Below, in pieces: positions 1-10,603 of a stretch of 64,000 nt of DNA. The notes under the pieces were generated by a model. The model ran no database searches. It was not told where the DNA came from and was given only the letters and a program-made list of their open reading frames with translations. A program made the position numbers and the translations under genes. This stretch comes from Frigoribacterium sp. Leaf263. Its GTDB lineage: Bacteria > Actinomycetota > Actinomycetes > Actinomycetales > Microbacteriaceae. The stretch lies in contig NZ_LMMO01000003.1 in NCBI RefSeq assembly GCF_001422285.1, forward strand, positions 511,297 through 575,296. Direction: 5' to 3'. Each line of letters begins with the position of its first letter. Position 1 is the first letter of the stretch.

Positions 1-1
1 G

Positions 2-1894
2 GTCGTCGGTCTCAGCGTGGCACTCCGATCCCGTCGAGGGGAGGTCGCCGTCGTCGCCCCCGTCGTGGTCTTCCTGGCCGGCATCGTGCTCGGGCCCGAG
101 GACGCCTGGGTGCCGACCCTCACGGGCGTCGCTCTCGTCGTCGCCGCCGTGGTCTGGTCCCTCGGGTGGCGTCTGCACCGCCGACGTCAGGCCGTCCTCT
201 CTCTCGAAGGAGGCGCGCGATCCGTCCGGACGTCGGGTCACCGGGCCGTCGCCGTGCGCGCCGTCGCCGGCACGATCGTCACGCTCCTGGTCGCCGGCGC
301 GGCGGCCGCCGCGGTCGTCGAGGCGGCTCCGCCGTCGTCGCCGCGGACGGTCGCCCGCTCGATCGTCGAGGCCCCCTTCGACCCGCGGCGTCTCGTCAGT
401 CCGCTGACCCGACTCCGGGTCTACGAGCAGGAGCCCGCCGTGGACGAGACGCTCTTCTCCGTCAGCGGACTGGAGGAGGGTGCTCTCCTCCGCCTCGCGA
501 CCCTCGACACGTACGACGGCGTCGCGTACACCGTCGGGAGCGCCGAGGTCTCGAGCGAATCCGGCACCTTCGACCGCGTCCCCGCGAGTGTCGACCAGAG
601 CGCGTCGCCGGGTACGGCGACCACCCTGTCGGTCGAGGTCGGATCGTACGAGGGAGTCTGGCTGCCGACCGTCGGCAGGCTCCGATCGATCGCCTTCGAC
701 GGGTCGGACGCCTCGACCCTCCGCTCCGGCTTCGTCTACAACGACGTCAGCGGCACCGCGGCGGTCGACGGGGGCCTCGATGCCGGCGACTCGTACCGCA
801 TCGACGCCGTGCTGGCGCCGCAGCCCACGGCCGAGGCCCTCGAGACGGTGACGCCCGGTGCTGCGACCGTCCCGGCGGCCCAGGCGGTGCCCACCGAGCT
901 GATCGACTCGCTCGCAGGCGACGTCCGCGGAGTGGAGGGCCCGGGGGCTCGTCTCCAGGCGGCTCTCGGGGCGATCCGCGAAGACGGCTACATCAGTCAC
1001 GGCGTCTCCTCCGACGAGCCGGCCAGCCGGTCGGGACACGGGGCCGACCGGCTGGCGGAGCTCTTCACGGATCCGGTGATGATCGGCGACGCGGAGCAGT
1101 ACGCGGCCGCGGCCGCGTTGATGGCCGGCGAGCTCGGTTTCCCCGCGCGCGTGGTCATGGGCTTCGTCCCGGAGGCCGCCTCCGCGGGGACGGAGGCGGT
1201 CGCCGTCCGGGGCGGCGACGTCACGGCGTGGATCGAGGTGGACACGGCCGAGTACGGCTGGGTCGCGATCGATCCCGTCCCCGACGAGCGCCCCATCCCC
1301 GATGATCGACTCCTCGACCCGAACCGCCTCCAGAGGCCGGAGTCGGTCGTGCAGCCCCCGCCGGACGAACCCCAGCTGAGAGACGAGCAGACGCCTCCGC
1401 AGGCCGACCAGGAGTCCCCGGAGGCCCCCGCGGCGTGGCTGGCCGTGGCTCGGCTCGTGCTCCGCGCGGTCGGGGTCGGCGCCGTCGTGCTGGCCCTGGT
1501 GGCATCGCCGTTCCTGGCGATCGTCGCCGCGAAGGCCCGGCGTCGGCGGAGGAGGATGCGGCACCCCGATCCGACGTCCCGCATCGTCGGCGGCTGGCAG
1601 GAGTTCCGAGATGCCGCGGTGGATCACGGCGTCGAGACGCCCGCCGCCGCCACGCGCGGCGAGTTCGCGGCGATCGTCGGGGGCTCCCGGCCGGCCGTGC
1701 TCGCGCGGGTCGCCGATCGGGCGACCTTCGCCCCGGGCGGACCGGCGTCGGACGACGCCGATCGCGTCTGGAGCGCCGTCTCCGACATGCGGAGGGCGCT
1801 CGGGTCCGGGAAGACGAGATGGCAGCGTGCGAGGGCGGCGGTCTCGTTGCGTTCACTCCGCCGTTACCATGGCGGGACACGTCCCGAACGCTAG
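2..1894 (+). CDS. Transglutaminase-fold membrane protein (TgpA/DUF3488-like), degenerate active site, 5' end outside window
   Basis: The frame is open from the window edge; the first start inside is GTG at 17 (625 aa, numbering used here). Hydrophobic segments lie at about 10-26, 33-52 and 79-103, followed by a ~370-residue extracytoplasmic part, another membrane segment at about 472-508 and a basic tail. TgpA-type proteins normally have five or six N-terminal helices, so the real start is probably upstream of the window. The transglutaminase-like core (about 350-425) keeps GFPARVVMGF and WVAIDPVP. However, the catalytic Cys position in the G-x-C-E-Q motif is Ala359 and the His of HAWxE is Thr403; only Asp419 remains. 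It is therefore unlikely to be an active transglutaminase and may have a structural or binding role. The next gene follows after 13 bp, suggesting one operon. Family assignment is fairly firm, function is not. Confidence 0.75.
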   Translation, partial: VVGLSVALRSRRGEVAVVAPVVVFLAGIVLGPEDAWVPTLTGVALVVAAVVWSLGWRLHRRRQAVLSLEGGARSVRTSGHRAVAVRAVAGTIVTLLVAGAAAAAVVEAAPPSSPRTVARSIVEAPFDPRRLVSPLTRLRVYEQEPAVDETLFSVSGLEEGALLRLATLDTYDGVAYTVGSAEVSSESGTFDRVPASVDQSASPGTATTLSVEVGSYEGVWLPTVGRLRSIAFDGSDASTLRSGFVYNDVSGTAAVDGGLDAGDSYRIDAVLAPQPTAEALETVTPGAATVPAAQAVPTELIDSLAGDVRGVEGPGARLQAALGAIREDGYISHGVSSDEPASRSGHGADRLAELFTDPVMIGDAEQYAAAAALMAGELGFPARVVMGFVPEAASAGTEAVAVRGGDVTAWIEVDTAEYGWVAIDPVPDERPIPDDRLLDPNRLQRPESVVQPPPDEPQLRDEQTPPQADQESPEAPAAWLAVARLVLRAVGVGAVVLALVASPFLAIVAAKARRRRRRMRHPDPTSRIVGGWQEFRDAAVDHGVETPAAATRGEFAAIVGGSRPAVLARVADRATFAPGGPASDDADRVWSAVSDMRRALGSGKTRWQRARAAVSLRSLRRYHGGTRPER

Positions 1895-1907
1895 AGGTCC
1901 CTTCCGC

Positions 1908-3611
<1,704 letters not shown>

Positions 3612-3752
3612 GGCCTCCGTCGCCGGCGGTCCGTCGTCGCGGACGGGTCGTCCGGCTCCCATCCCTCCTCCCCGATCGCGAGCGGCCGGGGATCATCCCC
3701 ACGAAGCCGCCGACGACGTCCGCTCGACGACCGACCCTGATGTCCTGGGGTC

Positions 3753-4625
3753 ATGTCGTCCGCCGAACCCCCGCCCCGTCTCACGATCCAGCTCCCGGTC
3801 GTCCCGCGTGCGCCGGCGACCCGGTCGCCCCCGGTGGCCAGCGCCGCTGCCGCCGCCCTCGCCTCGGTCGTGGGCACCGCGCTCTGGTCGGGCTCGGCCG
3901 CCCAGGCCATGACGGCGGCGCTCGGCGTCGTCTGCGCGATCCTCGCCCTCTGGGGCATCGACGGCCTGGTCGGCTCGCCGTCACGGGCCCGTCGTGAGCG
4001 GCGTCGGTTCGACGACGACATGCGGGCGACCGCGACGACTCTGCACGACCTCCACCGACGAGAACGGGCGGAGCTGCGCAGCCGGTTCCCCGGCAGCGCG
4101 GCGGTGGCCAGGGCCGCTCGGGCGCGTACCGACGCGACGTCCGGTGCGCTGACGACCCGCGCCTCCTCGGCCGGCCCCCAGCTCGTGCTCGGCCGGGGCG
4201 AGGTCGCGAGTGCGGTCGTGCCGCTGCCGATCCGGGCGCCCGAGGCGAGCGAGGGTCGTGACGGGCGAGGTGGCGTCGACGTCGAGGCCGAGGCGGCCCG
4301 CGCTCGACTCTCCGCCGCGGCGTCGGTCCTCGACGACGCGCCGCTCTGCGTCGAGGCGCGCGGTCTCGTCGGCGTCGTCGGGCCCGTCCCGCTCGCCCGT
4401 GCAGCCGCCTCGGGGTACCTGCTGCAGGCGCGGCGCTCGCGGGCCGACCGGCTGGAGGTGATGTACGCGGCGGACCTCGACGCCGTGAGCGGCGCCGACG
4501 TGATCATCGAGATCGCCCTCGACGCCTCGGCCGAGGTGACGCGACGAGCCGGGCGACCGTGTCGCGTGCCCGTCGACCTCGACTACGTGTCCGTGCTCGA
4601 CGTCGTCGACCGACGACCCGCGTGA
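3753..4625 (+). CDS. Hypothetical protein resembling the N-terminal part of EccC/EssC (FtsK-type) secretion ATPases, without ATPase domains
   Basis: 290 aa. Two hydrophobic stretches (about 29-48 and 51-70) are followed by a charged helix (RRERRRFDDDMR) and then an LGRGEV segment. The order of membrane hairpin, R/E-rich helix and short beta-rich domain resembles the region before the FtsK ATPase modules in type VII secretion EccC/EssC proteins. No Walker A or B motif is present and the gene ends where those modules would start, so it cannot be an ATPase itself. It follows the FHA gene by about 140 bp on the same strand. It could be a stand-alone accessory protein or the remnant of a larger gene. 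The homology is judged by eye and is tentative. Confidence 0.45.
   Translation: MSSAEPPPRLTIQLPVVPRAPATRSPPVASAAAAALASVVGTALWSGSAAQAMTAALGVVCAILALWGIDGLVGSPSRARRERRRFDDDMRATATTLHDLHRRERAELRSRFPGSAAVARAARARTDATSGALTTRASSAGPQLVLGRGEVASAVVPLPIRAPEASEGRDGRGGVDVEAEAARARLSAAASVLDDAPLCVEARGLVGVVGPVPLARAAASGYLLQARRSRADRLEVMYAADLDAVSGADVIIEIALDASAEVTRRAGRPCRVPVDLDYVSVLDVVDRRPA
4154..4170 (-). repeat. Copy of the dispersed GAGGAGGCGCGGGTC word
   Basis: The + strand carries GACCCGCGCCTCCTCGG, the exact 17-mer complement, inside the EccC-like gene, where it is read as Thr-Arg-Ala-Ser-Ser. Confidence 0.8.
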
Positions 4626-4646
4626 TGCCCGGGCGCGGCCTGAGCG

Positions 4647-5699
4647 TCAGCCCCGCCGGCCCACCAGCTCGTCGGAGAGCCGGATGCGTCCCACGTCGCG
4701 TCCCGCACCCAGCACGCGCTCGCGGGTCGCCTCGACGACGGCCTCCGCCGCGTCCGCGTCGACCGCGCCCTGACCGACGAGGAGATGCAGCGCCACCATC
4801 GTCGCGGCCCGGAGGTTCCCGTCGAGCATCTTGACGGCCGTCCCGATGCCGTCCACCGTGCCCATGACAAGCACGCCCTCGGCACCGAGCTTGGCGAACA
4901 CGCCCAGCTCGTCGATCGCGACCGTGTTCGCCCGCCCCGGGCCGTCGATGGCCCACGCGTCCGCCAGCACCGCCTCGACGAGGGCGCGAGCGTCCGGGTC
5001 CACGGCGGTCGGGGCGCCGGAAGTCGCTCCGAGCGCGCCGGCCGCACCCGCGACGGTCGCCACCGCTCGCGCGAGCCCGGTGATGGTCGTGTCGAACACC
5101 GGTGCGCCGCATCCGTCGACCCCCGCGTGATCGATCCGCTCGCCGGTGAACTCGGCGACGGTCTCGCGCGCCGCCCGCTGCAGCGGGTGGTCGAGATCGG
5201 TGTAGTTCGTCGGGTCCCAGCCGTTCTCGGCGCACGCGAGGAGGAACGCCGCGTGCTTCCCGGAGCAGTTCATGGCCATGCGCCGCGCTCCCTCGGCACG
5301 ACGGGCGCTCGCGCGGTCGCCGGGCCAGTCGGGCGGGCAGAGCAGGTCCTCCTCGCCGCTGCCCGACCGCTCGAGCAGGGCCGAGACGACCTGCAGATGC
5401 TCGGCGGTGCCGGCGTGGCTCGCGGTGGCCAGAACGGCCTGCGGCCCGCTCAGGGCGACGCCCGAGCGCATGACCGTGAGGGCCTGCAGGGGCTTGAGGC
5501 ACGACCGCGGGTAGATGGACGCGCCCACGTCGCCGACCTCGCGGAGGACCGAGCCGGCGGCGTCGACGACCACGCCGGCTCCGAGATGACGGCTCTCGTC
5601 GAGACCCGATCGCGTCAGCACGGCCAGCTCGACGCTCCCGTCGACCGTCAGCGGGCGGCGGGCGGCGGACGATGGCTCGAGGAGGCGCGGGTCGGTCAT
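4647..5699 (-). CDS. L-asparaginase II family protein
   Basis: 350 aa. The start at 5699 is supported by a -10 box (TACACT) 7 nt upstream, giving a leaderless mRNA and the sequence MTDPRLLEP. The protein matches the thermolabile asparaginase family (PF06089; Rhizobium etli type), which hydrolyses L-asparagine to aspartate and ammonia. It has the typical SIYPRSCLKPLQ segment near residue 60, the MNCSGKHAAFL motif in the middle, and a VDGCGAPVF block. No signal peptide is seen, so it is cytoplasmic. It converges on the EccC-like gene with only 21 bp between stops and is divergent from the OsmC gene. The dispersed repeat word lies within its first ten codons. Family call is firm. Confidence 0.85.
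   Translation of the reverse strand: MTDPRLLEPSSAARRPLTVDGSVELAVLTRSGLDESRHLGAGVVVDAAGSVLREVGDVGASIYPRSCLKPLQALTVMRSGVALSGPQAVLATASHAGTAEHLQVVSALLERSGSGEEDLLCPPDWPGDRASARRAEGARRMAMNCSGKHAAFLLACAENGWDPTNYTDLDHPLQRAARETVAEFTGERIDHAGVDGCGAPVFDTTITGLARAVATVAGAAGALGATSGAPTAVDPDARALVEAVLADAWAIDGPGRANTVAIDELGVFAKLGAEGVLVMGTVDGIGTAVKMLDGNLRAATMVALHLLVGQGAVDADAAEAVVEATRERVLGAGRDVGRIRLSDELVGRRG
5678..5695 (+). repeat. Copy of the dispersed GAGGAGGCGCGGGTC word
   Basis: Exact 15-mer GAGGAGGCGCGGGTC on the + strand, within the first codons of the asparaginase gene (read there as Asp-Pro-Arg-Leu-Leu-Glu). Confidence 0.8.
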
Positions 5700-5706
5700 G
5701 ATGGGG

Positions 5707-5712
5707 AGTGTA
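5707..5712 (-). promoter_or_regulatory. -10 element of the asparaginase gene (leaderless)
   Basis: TACACT on the minus strand, 7 nt from the ATG at 5699. Spacing places the transcription start at or next to the start codon. Confidence 0.55.
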
Positions 5713-5744
5713 CCGAGACCGTCGGCACCGACCGAGGAGGACCC

Positions 5745-6233
5745 ATGCTCGACCACGACTACGCCGTCGACCTGCGCTGGACGGGCGCCCGCGACGTCGG
5801 CACCGTCTCGTACCGGTCGTACGGGCGGGACAACACGCTGAGCGCCGCCGACAAGCGGCACGACATCGAGGCATCCGCCGACCGCACCTTCCACGGCGAT
5901 GCGGATCGCTGGAACCCCGAGGAGCTGCTCCTGGGGGCTCTGGCCCAGTGCCACCTCCTCAGCTACCTCCACGTCGCCGCGACCGCCGGGGTCGTCGTCG
6001 TCGCCTACGAGGACGCCGCCGTCGGACGCATGACGCAGACCGCCGACGGCGGCGGGCGGTTCACCTCCGTCACGTTGCGCCCCGTGGTCACCGTGGCCGC
6101 CGCCGAGATGGTCGACCGCGCGCTCGAGCTGCACGCCGAGGCGGCCCGGAAGTGCTTCATCGCCTCGTCGGTGGCGTTCCCCGTGGGGCACGAGCCCCGC
6201 ATCGCGGTCGCCGACTCCGCGCAGACCGACTGA
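5745..6233 (+). CDS. OsmC family peroxide-resistance protein
   Basis: 162 aa from ATG 5745, which has a strong GAGGAGG ribosome-binding site at 5734-5740. It shows the OsmC/Ohr fold signatures: an N-terminal beta region, LLLGALAQCHLLSYLHVA carrying the first Cys, and a second conserved Cys in ARKCFIASSV near the C terminus. These two cysteines are the peroxidatic and resolving residues of thiol-dependent organic hydroperoxide reductases. Cytoplasmic. It is divergent from the asparaginase gene. The sequence looks closer to the YhfA/OsmC-like branch than to Ohr, so the preferred substrate is uncertain. Confidence 0.85.
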   Translation: MLDHDYAVDLRWTGARDVGTVSYRSYGRDNTLSAADKRHDIEASADRTFHGDADRWNPEELLLGALAQCHLLSYLHVAATAGVVVVAYEDAAVGRMTQTADGGGRFTSVTLRPVVTVAAAEMVDRALELHAEAARKCFIASSVAFPVGHEPRIAVADSAQTD

Positions 6234-6331
6234 GCACTCAGCCGGCCGACCGATCGGTGCGGCAGACTGATCAGGCTCGCGGCGCGCCACCGGCCGCGGC
6301 AGTTTCCGCCCCCACCTACCGGAAGATCCCC

Positions 6332-6898
6332 ATGCGCCGTCCCCTCGCCCTGCTCGCCGTCCCCGTCCTCGTCCTCGCGCTCGCCGCGTGCGGCGGCACC
6401 GACGCCGGTGAGGAGTCCACCGCCGGTGGAGCTCCCGCCCCGAGCGCCACCGCGACGTCCGAGGCGCCTCTGCGCGCCACCGGCGAGCCGCAGGACCCGA
6501 CCCCCGGGTTCCCGACGGTCGAGCTCGCCGACGACGGAGCCCCCACGGTGACCGTGCCCGAGACCGACCCGCCGGCCGACCTGCAGGTCGAGGTCCTCAA
6601 GAAGGGCGACGGCGCCGTCGTCCAGGACGGCGACACCGTCACGGTGCAGTACGAGGGCGTCGTCTGGCAGACCGGCGAGACGTTCGACTCGAGCTGGCAG
6701 CGCGGCGAGCCCGCGACCTTCGGCACCGGCCAGGTCATCACGGGCTTCGCCGAGGGCATGGTCGGTCAGACCGTCGGCTCGCAGACCATCGTGTCGATCC
6801 CGCCGGCGGACGGCTACGGCGACAACGTGCCGCAGGGTGCGGCGTTCACGGCGACCGACACGCTCGTCTTCGTCATCGACATCCTCGCGGTCGGCTGA
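6332..6898 (+). CDS. FKBP-type peptidyl-prolyl cis-trans isomerase, lipoprotein
   Basis: 188 aa. The N terminus is a lipoprotein signal with lipobox LAAC (Cys20), then a low-complexity Ser/Thr/Ala/Pro linker. A single C-terminal FKBP domain (about 85-188) follows: GDTVTVQYEGVVWQTGETFDSSW, ITGFAEGMVGQTVGS, IPPADGYG and TLVFVIDILAV. It should act on the outer face of the membrane in folding of secreted proteins. The neighbour at 6978 encodes a second, longer FKBP lipoprotein with a very similar C-terminal half, indicating tandem duplication. A weak GGAAG lies before the ATG at 6332. Confidence 0.88.
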   Translation: MRRPLALLAVPVLVLALAACGGTDAGEESTAGGAPAPSATATSEAPLRATGEPQDPTPGFPTVELADDGAPTVTVPETDPPADLQVEVLKKGDGAVVQDGDTVTVQYEGVVWQTGETFDSSWQRGEPATFGTGQVITGFAEGMVGQTVGSQTIVSIPPADGYGDNVPQGAAFTATDTLVFVIDILAVG

Positions 6899-6977
6899 CG
6901 GGACCGCGACGGGGCGGTGATGCGTCCCGTCGGCCCGTTCCGCCCGACCCGACCCGAACAGTGAGTCCGAGACCGAC

Positions 6978-8000
6978 GTGACCGACACGACCGAGACGAC
7001 CCGCGCCTCCTCGACCCGCGCCTCCCGGCTCCGACGGGGTCGTGTCCCGGCGCTCGTGTGCGTGCCCATCGCCGCGCTGCTGCTGGCGGGCTGCACGACC
7101 GACGCCGACCCGGCGCCGACCGATGCCCCCTCCGTCTCGGCGACTCCGACGACGTGTCTCGAACCGGGTGCCGAGTCCGACTCCGTCCGGGTCTCGGGCG
7201 GCTTCGGCGAGAAGCCCTCCATCGAGCTCGCCGCGCCGCTGGCCGCCGAGACGAGTCAGCAGACGGTGGTCGTCGCGGGAAAGGGCCCGTCGACCGAGGT
7301 CGGCGACGTCGTCCGCGTGGCGATCACCGTCTTCGACGCGGAGTCCGGTGCGGAGCTCAGCACCGCCGGGTACACGGGCGACTCGGGTGAGCAGCTGACC
7401 ATCAGCGGGCAGTTCTACGTCCCGGGGATCGAAGGCGCGCTCTCGTGCGCCCGGGCCGGTTCGCGCACCGTGACGGTCGCGTCCGCCGCGGACATGCAGC
7501 CGGCCACCCCGGGGACGGCTGCGCCCAACCCGGCGGCCGTCATCGTCGTCGACACCTTCTCCCTCGTGCCGACGAGCGCCACGGGCGAGCCCCAGGCCGC
7601 CGTCGAGGGCTTCCCCGAGGTGACGCTCGCCGACGACGGCCGACCCACCGTGACCATCCCCGACGCCGACCCGCCGACCGACCTCCGGATCGAGGTGCTG
7701 AAGAAGGGCGACGGCGAGGTCGTGCCCGATCCGGCGAACGTCACCGTGCAGTACCAGGGGGTCACCTGGCGGACGGGCGAGGTCTTCGACGAGAGCTGGG
7801 GACGCGGCAGCGTCGCCTCGTTCTCGACCGACCAGGTCGTGTCGGGGTTCGCCGAGGCGATGATCGGGCAGACGGTCGGCTCGCAGGTCGTCGTGATCGT
7901 GCCCCCGGCCGACGGGTACGGCGACGCGGGGGAGCCGGGCGCCGAGATCGAGCCCACCGACACCCTGGTGTTCGTGATCGACATCCTCGCCGTCGCCTAG
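6978..8000 (+). CDS. FKBP-type peptidyl-prolyl isomerase lipoprotein with two FKBP-like domains
   Basis: 340 aa from GTG 6978. A basic N terminus precedes a signal with lipobox LLAGC (Cys39). The first half (about 65-190) looks like a divergent FKBP domain (GDVVRVAITVFDAESGAEL, VPGIEGALSCARAGSRTVT). The second half (about 215-340) is a canonical FKBP domain closely matching the upstream lipoprotein, including PPADGYGDAG and TLVFVIDILAVA. It is presumably an extracytoplasmic foldase. The first domain probably lacks activity because its loop residues are not conserved. Codons 5-11 contain the dispersed repeat word (read Thr-Arg-Ala-Ser-Ser), which lengthens the cytoplasmic part of the signal. 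Confidence 0.85.
   Translation: MTDTTETTRASSTRASRLRRGRVPALVCVPIAALLLAGCTTDADPAPTDAPSVSATPTTCLEPGAESDSVRVSGGFGEKPSIELAAPLAAETSQQTVVVAGKGPSTEVGDVVRVAITVFDAESGAELSTAGYTGDSGEQLTISGQFYVPGIEGALSCARAGSRTVTVASAADMQPATPGTAAPNPAAVIVVDTFSLVPTSATGEPQAAVEGFPEVTLADDGRPTVTIPDADPPTDLRIEVLKKGDGEVVPDPANVTVQYQGVTWRTGEVFDESWGRGSVASFSTDQVVSGFAEAMIGQTVGSQVVVIVPPADGYGDAGEPGAEIEPTDTLVFVIDILAVA
6998..7013 (-). repeat. Copy of the dispersed GAGGAGGCGCGGGTC word
   Basis: GACCCGCGCCTCCTCG on the + strand, followed directly by a second partial copy (GACCCGCGCCTCCC, 7013-7026), in the N-terminal codons of the second FKBP lipoprotein. Confidence 0.75.
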
Positions 8001-8038
8001 GCCGCCGAGACGGCTCCCGGCCCGTCGGCGGCGGGGCC

Positions 8039-8044
8039 TAGGGT
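8039..8044 (+). promoter_or_regulatory. -10 element of dxr (leaderless)
   Basis: TAGGGT followed by 6 nt and the ATG at 8051. The transcript would begin at the start codon; no ribosome-binding site precedes it. Confidence 0.6.
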
Positions 8045-8050
8045 GGCCTC

Positions 8051-9127
8051 ATGCGACGCATCACCATCCTCGGGTCCACCGGTTCGATCGGCGTCCAGGC
8101 GCTCGACGTCATCCAGAGGAACCCGCACCTGTTCGATGTCGTCGGACTCTCGGCCGGCACCAATCGCGAGCTGGTCGGCGAGCAGGCGGCCCGCTTCGGG
8201 GTCGAGCACGTGGCGCTCGGCACCGACGAGTCGGTGGCGCTCGTCCGGGACGTCGAGGCCGACGTCGTCCTGAACGGCATCACCGGGTCCGTCGGGCTCG
8301 CCCCGACCCTGGCGGCGCTCGACTCGGGGGCGACGCTCGCGCTCGCCAACAAAGAGAGCCTCATCGTCGGGGGCGACCTCGTCCGCCAGCGGGCGCGGCC
8401 CGGCCAGATCGTGCCGGTCGACTCCGAGCACTCGGCCATCGCGCAGGCGCTCCGATCCGGCTCCGCGTCCGAGGTCCGGCGACTCGTGCTGACGGCCTCG
8501 GGCGGGCCGTTCCGAGGGCGCTCGCGGTCATCGCTCGAGAACGTGACGCCGGCCGAGGCGCTGGCGCACCCGACCTGGGACATGGGTCTCGTCGTGACGA
8601 CCAACTCGTCGACGATGGTCAACAAGGGGCTCGAGGTCATCGAGGCGCACCTCCTGTTCGACGTGCCCTACGACGACATCGAGGTGACGGTCCACCCCCA
8701 GTCGATCGTCCATTCGATGGTCGAGTTCGTCGACGGCTCGACGATCGCGCAGGCCTCGCCGCCCGACATGCGCCTGCCGATCTCGCTCGGTCTCGCCTGG
8801 CCCGACCGCGTGGCAGGAGTCGGGCGTCCGCTCGACTGGACGACCGCCTCCTCCTGGACCTTCGAGCCCCTCGACGTCGAGGCGTTCCCCGCCGTCGATC
8901 TCGCGAAGCAGGTCGGGCGGGCGGGCGCGACGTTCCCGGCCGTGTTCAACGCCGCGAACGAGCAGGCCGTGCTCGCCTTCCACGCCGGCCGGGTGGGTTA
9001 TCTGGGCATCCTCGACACGGTCCGCGAGGTCGTCGACCGGCACGAGGCCGGCCCGTCGAGCCTCGAGGGGGTCCTCGAGGCCGAGCGCTGGGCCCGGGCC
9101 GAGGCCGACGCCCTGCTCGCCCGCTGA
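8051..9127 (+). CDS. dxr: 1-deoxy-D-xylulose 5-phosphate reductoisomerase
   Basis: 358 aa, slightly short for the family but complete. The N terminus holds the NADPH-binding [16 protein letters not shown]. The central metal and substrate region includes [29 protein letters not shown] and HPTWDMG, followed by the [16 protein letters not shown] motif. It converts DXP to 2-C-methyl-D-erythritol 4-phosphate, the second step of the non-mevalonate isoprenoid pathway, in the cytoplasm. rseP and ispG, another pathway gene, follow on the same strand, a conserved actinobacterial order. Each of the three has its own leaderless promoter, so they need not form one transcript. Confidence 0.96.
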   Translation: MRRITILGSTGSIGVQALDVIQRNPHLFDVVGLSAGTNRELVGEQAARFGVEHVALGTDESVALVRDVEADVVLNGITGSVGLAPTLAALDSGATLALANKESLIVGGDLVRQRARPGQIVPVDSEHSAIAQALRSGSASEVRRLVLTASGGPFRGRSRSSLENVTPAEALAHPTWDMGLVVTTNSSTMVNKGLEVIEAHLLFDVPYDDIEVTVHPQSIVHSMVEFVDGSTIAQASPPDMRLPISLGLAWPDRVAGVGRPLDWTTASSWTFEPLDVEAFPAVDLAKQVGRAGATFPAVFNAANEQAVLAFHAGRVGYLGILDTVREVVDRHEAGPSSLEGVLEAERWARAEADALLAR

Positions 9128-9216
9128 CGCGCCGACCATCCGTCGGCCGAGGAGGCGCGCTCGGGTTCACAGCGTCGCCTGGGTGATCCCGTGGCGGCTT
9201 CCCGGCGCGGCACGGC

Positions 9217-9222
9217 TACCCT
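9217..9222 (+). promoter_or_regulatory. -10 element of rseP (leaderless)
   Basis: TACCCT, then 6 nt, then the GTG at 9229. Confidence 0.6.
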
Positions 9223-9228
9223 TGCCCG

Positions 9229-10563
9229 GTGCTCACCGTTCTGCTCTTCATCGTCGGCGTCCTGATCATGGTCGTCGGCCTCGCCGTGTCGATCGCCCTG
9301 CACGAGGTGGGGCACCTCGTCCCGGCGAAGCGGTTCGGCGTCAAGGTCGGCCAGTACATGATCGGCTTCGGGCCGACGATCTTCTCGCGGATGCGGGGTG
9401 AGACGCAGTACGGCGTGAAGGCGCTGCCCCTCGGCGGCTACATCTCGATGTCGGGCATGTTCCCGCCGGCGAAGGACGGCGTCGCCGGACGCGCCTCGAG
9501 CACGGGGTTCTTCCAGACCCTCGTGCAGGACGCCCGGACGGCCAGCGCCGAGACGATCGACGAGGGCGCCGAGGAGCGCACGTTCTACCGTCTGCCCGTC
9601 TACAAGCGGATCGTCATCATGCTCGGCGGCCCGGTGATGAACCTGCTCATCGCCGTCGTCCTGTTCGCCGTCGTGCTCTGCGGCTTCGGCGTCGCGCGGG
9701 AGAGCACCACGGTCGGCCTGGTCAACGAGTGCGTGCTGCCCGCCGGGTCGACGGCGACGTCGTGCCCGACGGACGCGACCCCGGCCCCGGCCTTCGCCGC
9801 GGGACTGCGCAACGGCGACCGCATCGTGTCGATCGACGGCCGGGCGATGACCGACGGCGACCAGGTCGCGTCGGTCCTCCGGGCCTCCGCCGACACCACG
9901 CTCGACGTCGTCGTCGACCGCGACGGGTCGGAGCGGACGCTGCAGGTGACCCCCACGCTCTCCGAGCGCTACGTCGTCGACGAGAGCACCGGCCAGTACG
10001 AGGAGGAGGCGGACGGCACCCCGGTGACCCGAGAGGTCGGCTTCGTCGGCATCGGCTTCGCCACCGAGACGGCCCGTCAGCCCGTCACGGCCGTCCTGCC
10101 GGCCGTGTGGGACAACGTCACCCACGTCGTCGACCTGATCATCCACCTGCCCCAGCGTCTCGTGGGGGTCGCGGAGGCCGCCTTCGGCGGCGGGGAGCGC
10201 GACGCGAACGGCCCCGTCAGCGTCGTCGGGGTCGGACGCATGGCGGGCGAGATCGTGAGCCTCGACTCCGTCCCGATCGTCGACCGCGCCGCCTACGTCG
10301 TCAACCTCCTCGCGAGTCTCAACGTGGCGCTCTTCGTCTTCAACCTCATCCCGCTGATGCCGCTCGACGGCGGCCACATCGCCGGTGCGCTCGTCGAGGC
10401 CGTGCGTCGGGGCTTCGCGAAGCTCCTGCGTCGCCCCGACCCGGGGCCCGTCGACACCGCGAAGGTCATCCCGCTGACGTTCGCCGTCGTCATCCTGCTC
10501 GGCGGCATGAGCGTGCTGCTCGTGTACGCCGACATCGTGAACCCGATCTCGCTGTTCGGCTGA
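9229..10563 (+). CDS. rseP: Site-2 intramembrane metalloprotease (RseP/Rip1 family)
   Basis: 444 aa from GTG 9229. TM1 holds the zinc-binding HEVGH motif (residues 25-29). A cytoplasmic loop and a PDZ-like domain (about 165-260, [22 protein letters not shown]) follow. The second conserved TM motif [13 protein letters not shown] lies near 370, and further TM helices end the protein. The family (peptidase M50B) cuts anti-sigma factors and other membrane proteins after a first external cut; Rip1 is the mycobacterial member. It sits between dxr and ispG as in most actinobacteria. All catalytic motifs are intact. Confidence 0.93.
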   Translation: MLTVLLFIVGVLIMVVGLAVSIALHEVGHLVPAKRFGVKVGQYMIGFGPTIFSRMRGETQYGVKALPLGGYISMSGMFPPAKDGVAGRASSTGFFQTLVQDARTASAETIDEGAEERTFYRLPVYKRIVIMLGGPVMNLLIAVVLFAVVLCGFGVARESTTVGLVNECVLPAGSTATSCPTDATPAPAFAAGLRNGDRIVSIDGRAMTDGDQVASVLRASADTTLDVVVDRDGSERTLQVTPTLSERYVVDESTGQYEEEADGTPVTREVGFVGIGFATETARQPVTAVLPAVWDNVTHVVDLIIHLPQRLVGVAEAAFGGGERDANGPVSVVGVGRMAGEIVSLDSVPIVDRAAYVVNLLASLNVALFVFNLIPLMPLDGGHIAGALVEAVRRGFAKLLRRPDPGPVDTAKVIPLTFAVVILLGGMSVLLVYADIVNPISLFG

Positions 10564-10569
10564 CGGTCA

Positions 10570-10588
10570 CTCGGCGCTCAGCGCCGAG
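10570..10588. promoter_or_regulatory. 19-bp palindrome between rseP and ispG
   Basis: CTCGGCGCTCAGCGCCGAG is a perfect 9-bp inverted repeat around one base. It starts 6 bp after the rseP stop and ends 3 bp before the ispG -10 box, overlapping the -35 region. It could be an operator or a short hairpin; the sequence cannot tell. Confidence 0.4.
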
Positions 10589-10591
10589 GAT

Positions 10592-10597
10592 TACGAT
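10592..10597 (+). promoter_or_regulatory. -10 element of ispG (leaderless); decides the start
   Basis: TACGAT followed by exactly 6 nt and the GTG at 10604. This spacing, repeated at many genes here, favours GTG 10604 over GTG 10598 as the start. Confidence 0.55.
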
Positions 10598-10603
10598 GTG
10601 GAC

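Noticed and set aside
1611-1907. N-terminal extension of the FHA protein back to 1611
   Set aside because: The extension overlaps the transglutaminase-fold gene in another frame and reads as Arg/Pro-rich antisense-like sequence; the ATG at 1908 begins exactly at the zinc ribbon.
7042-7398. Small frames overlapping the second FKBP gene
   Set aside because: Arg/Ser-rich shadow frames with no domain and no start signals.
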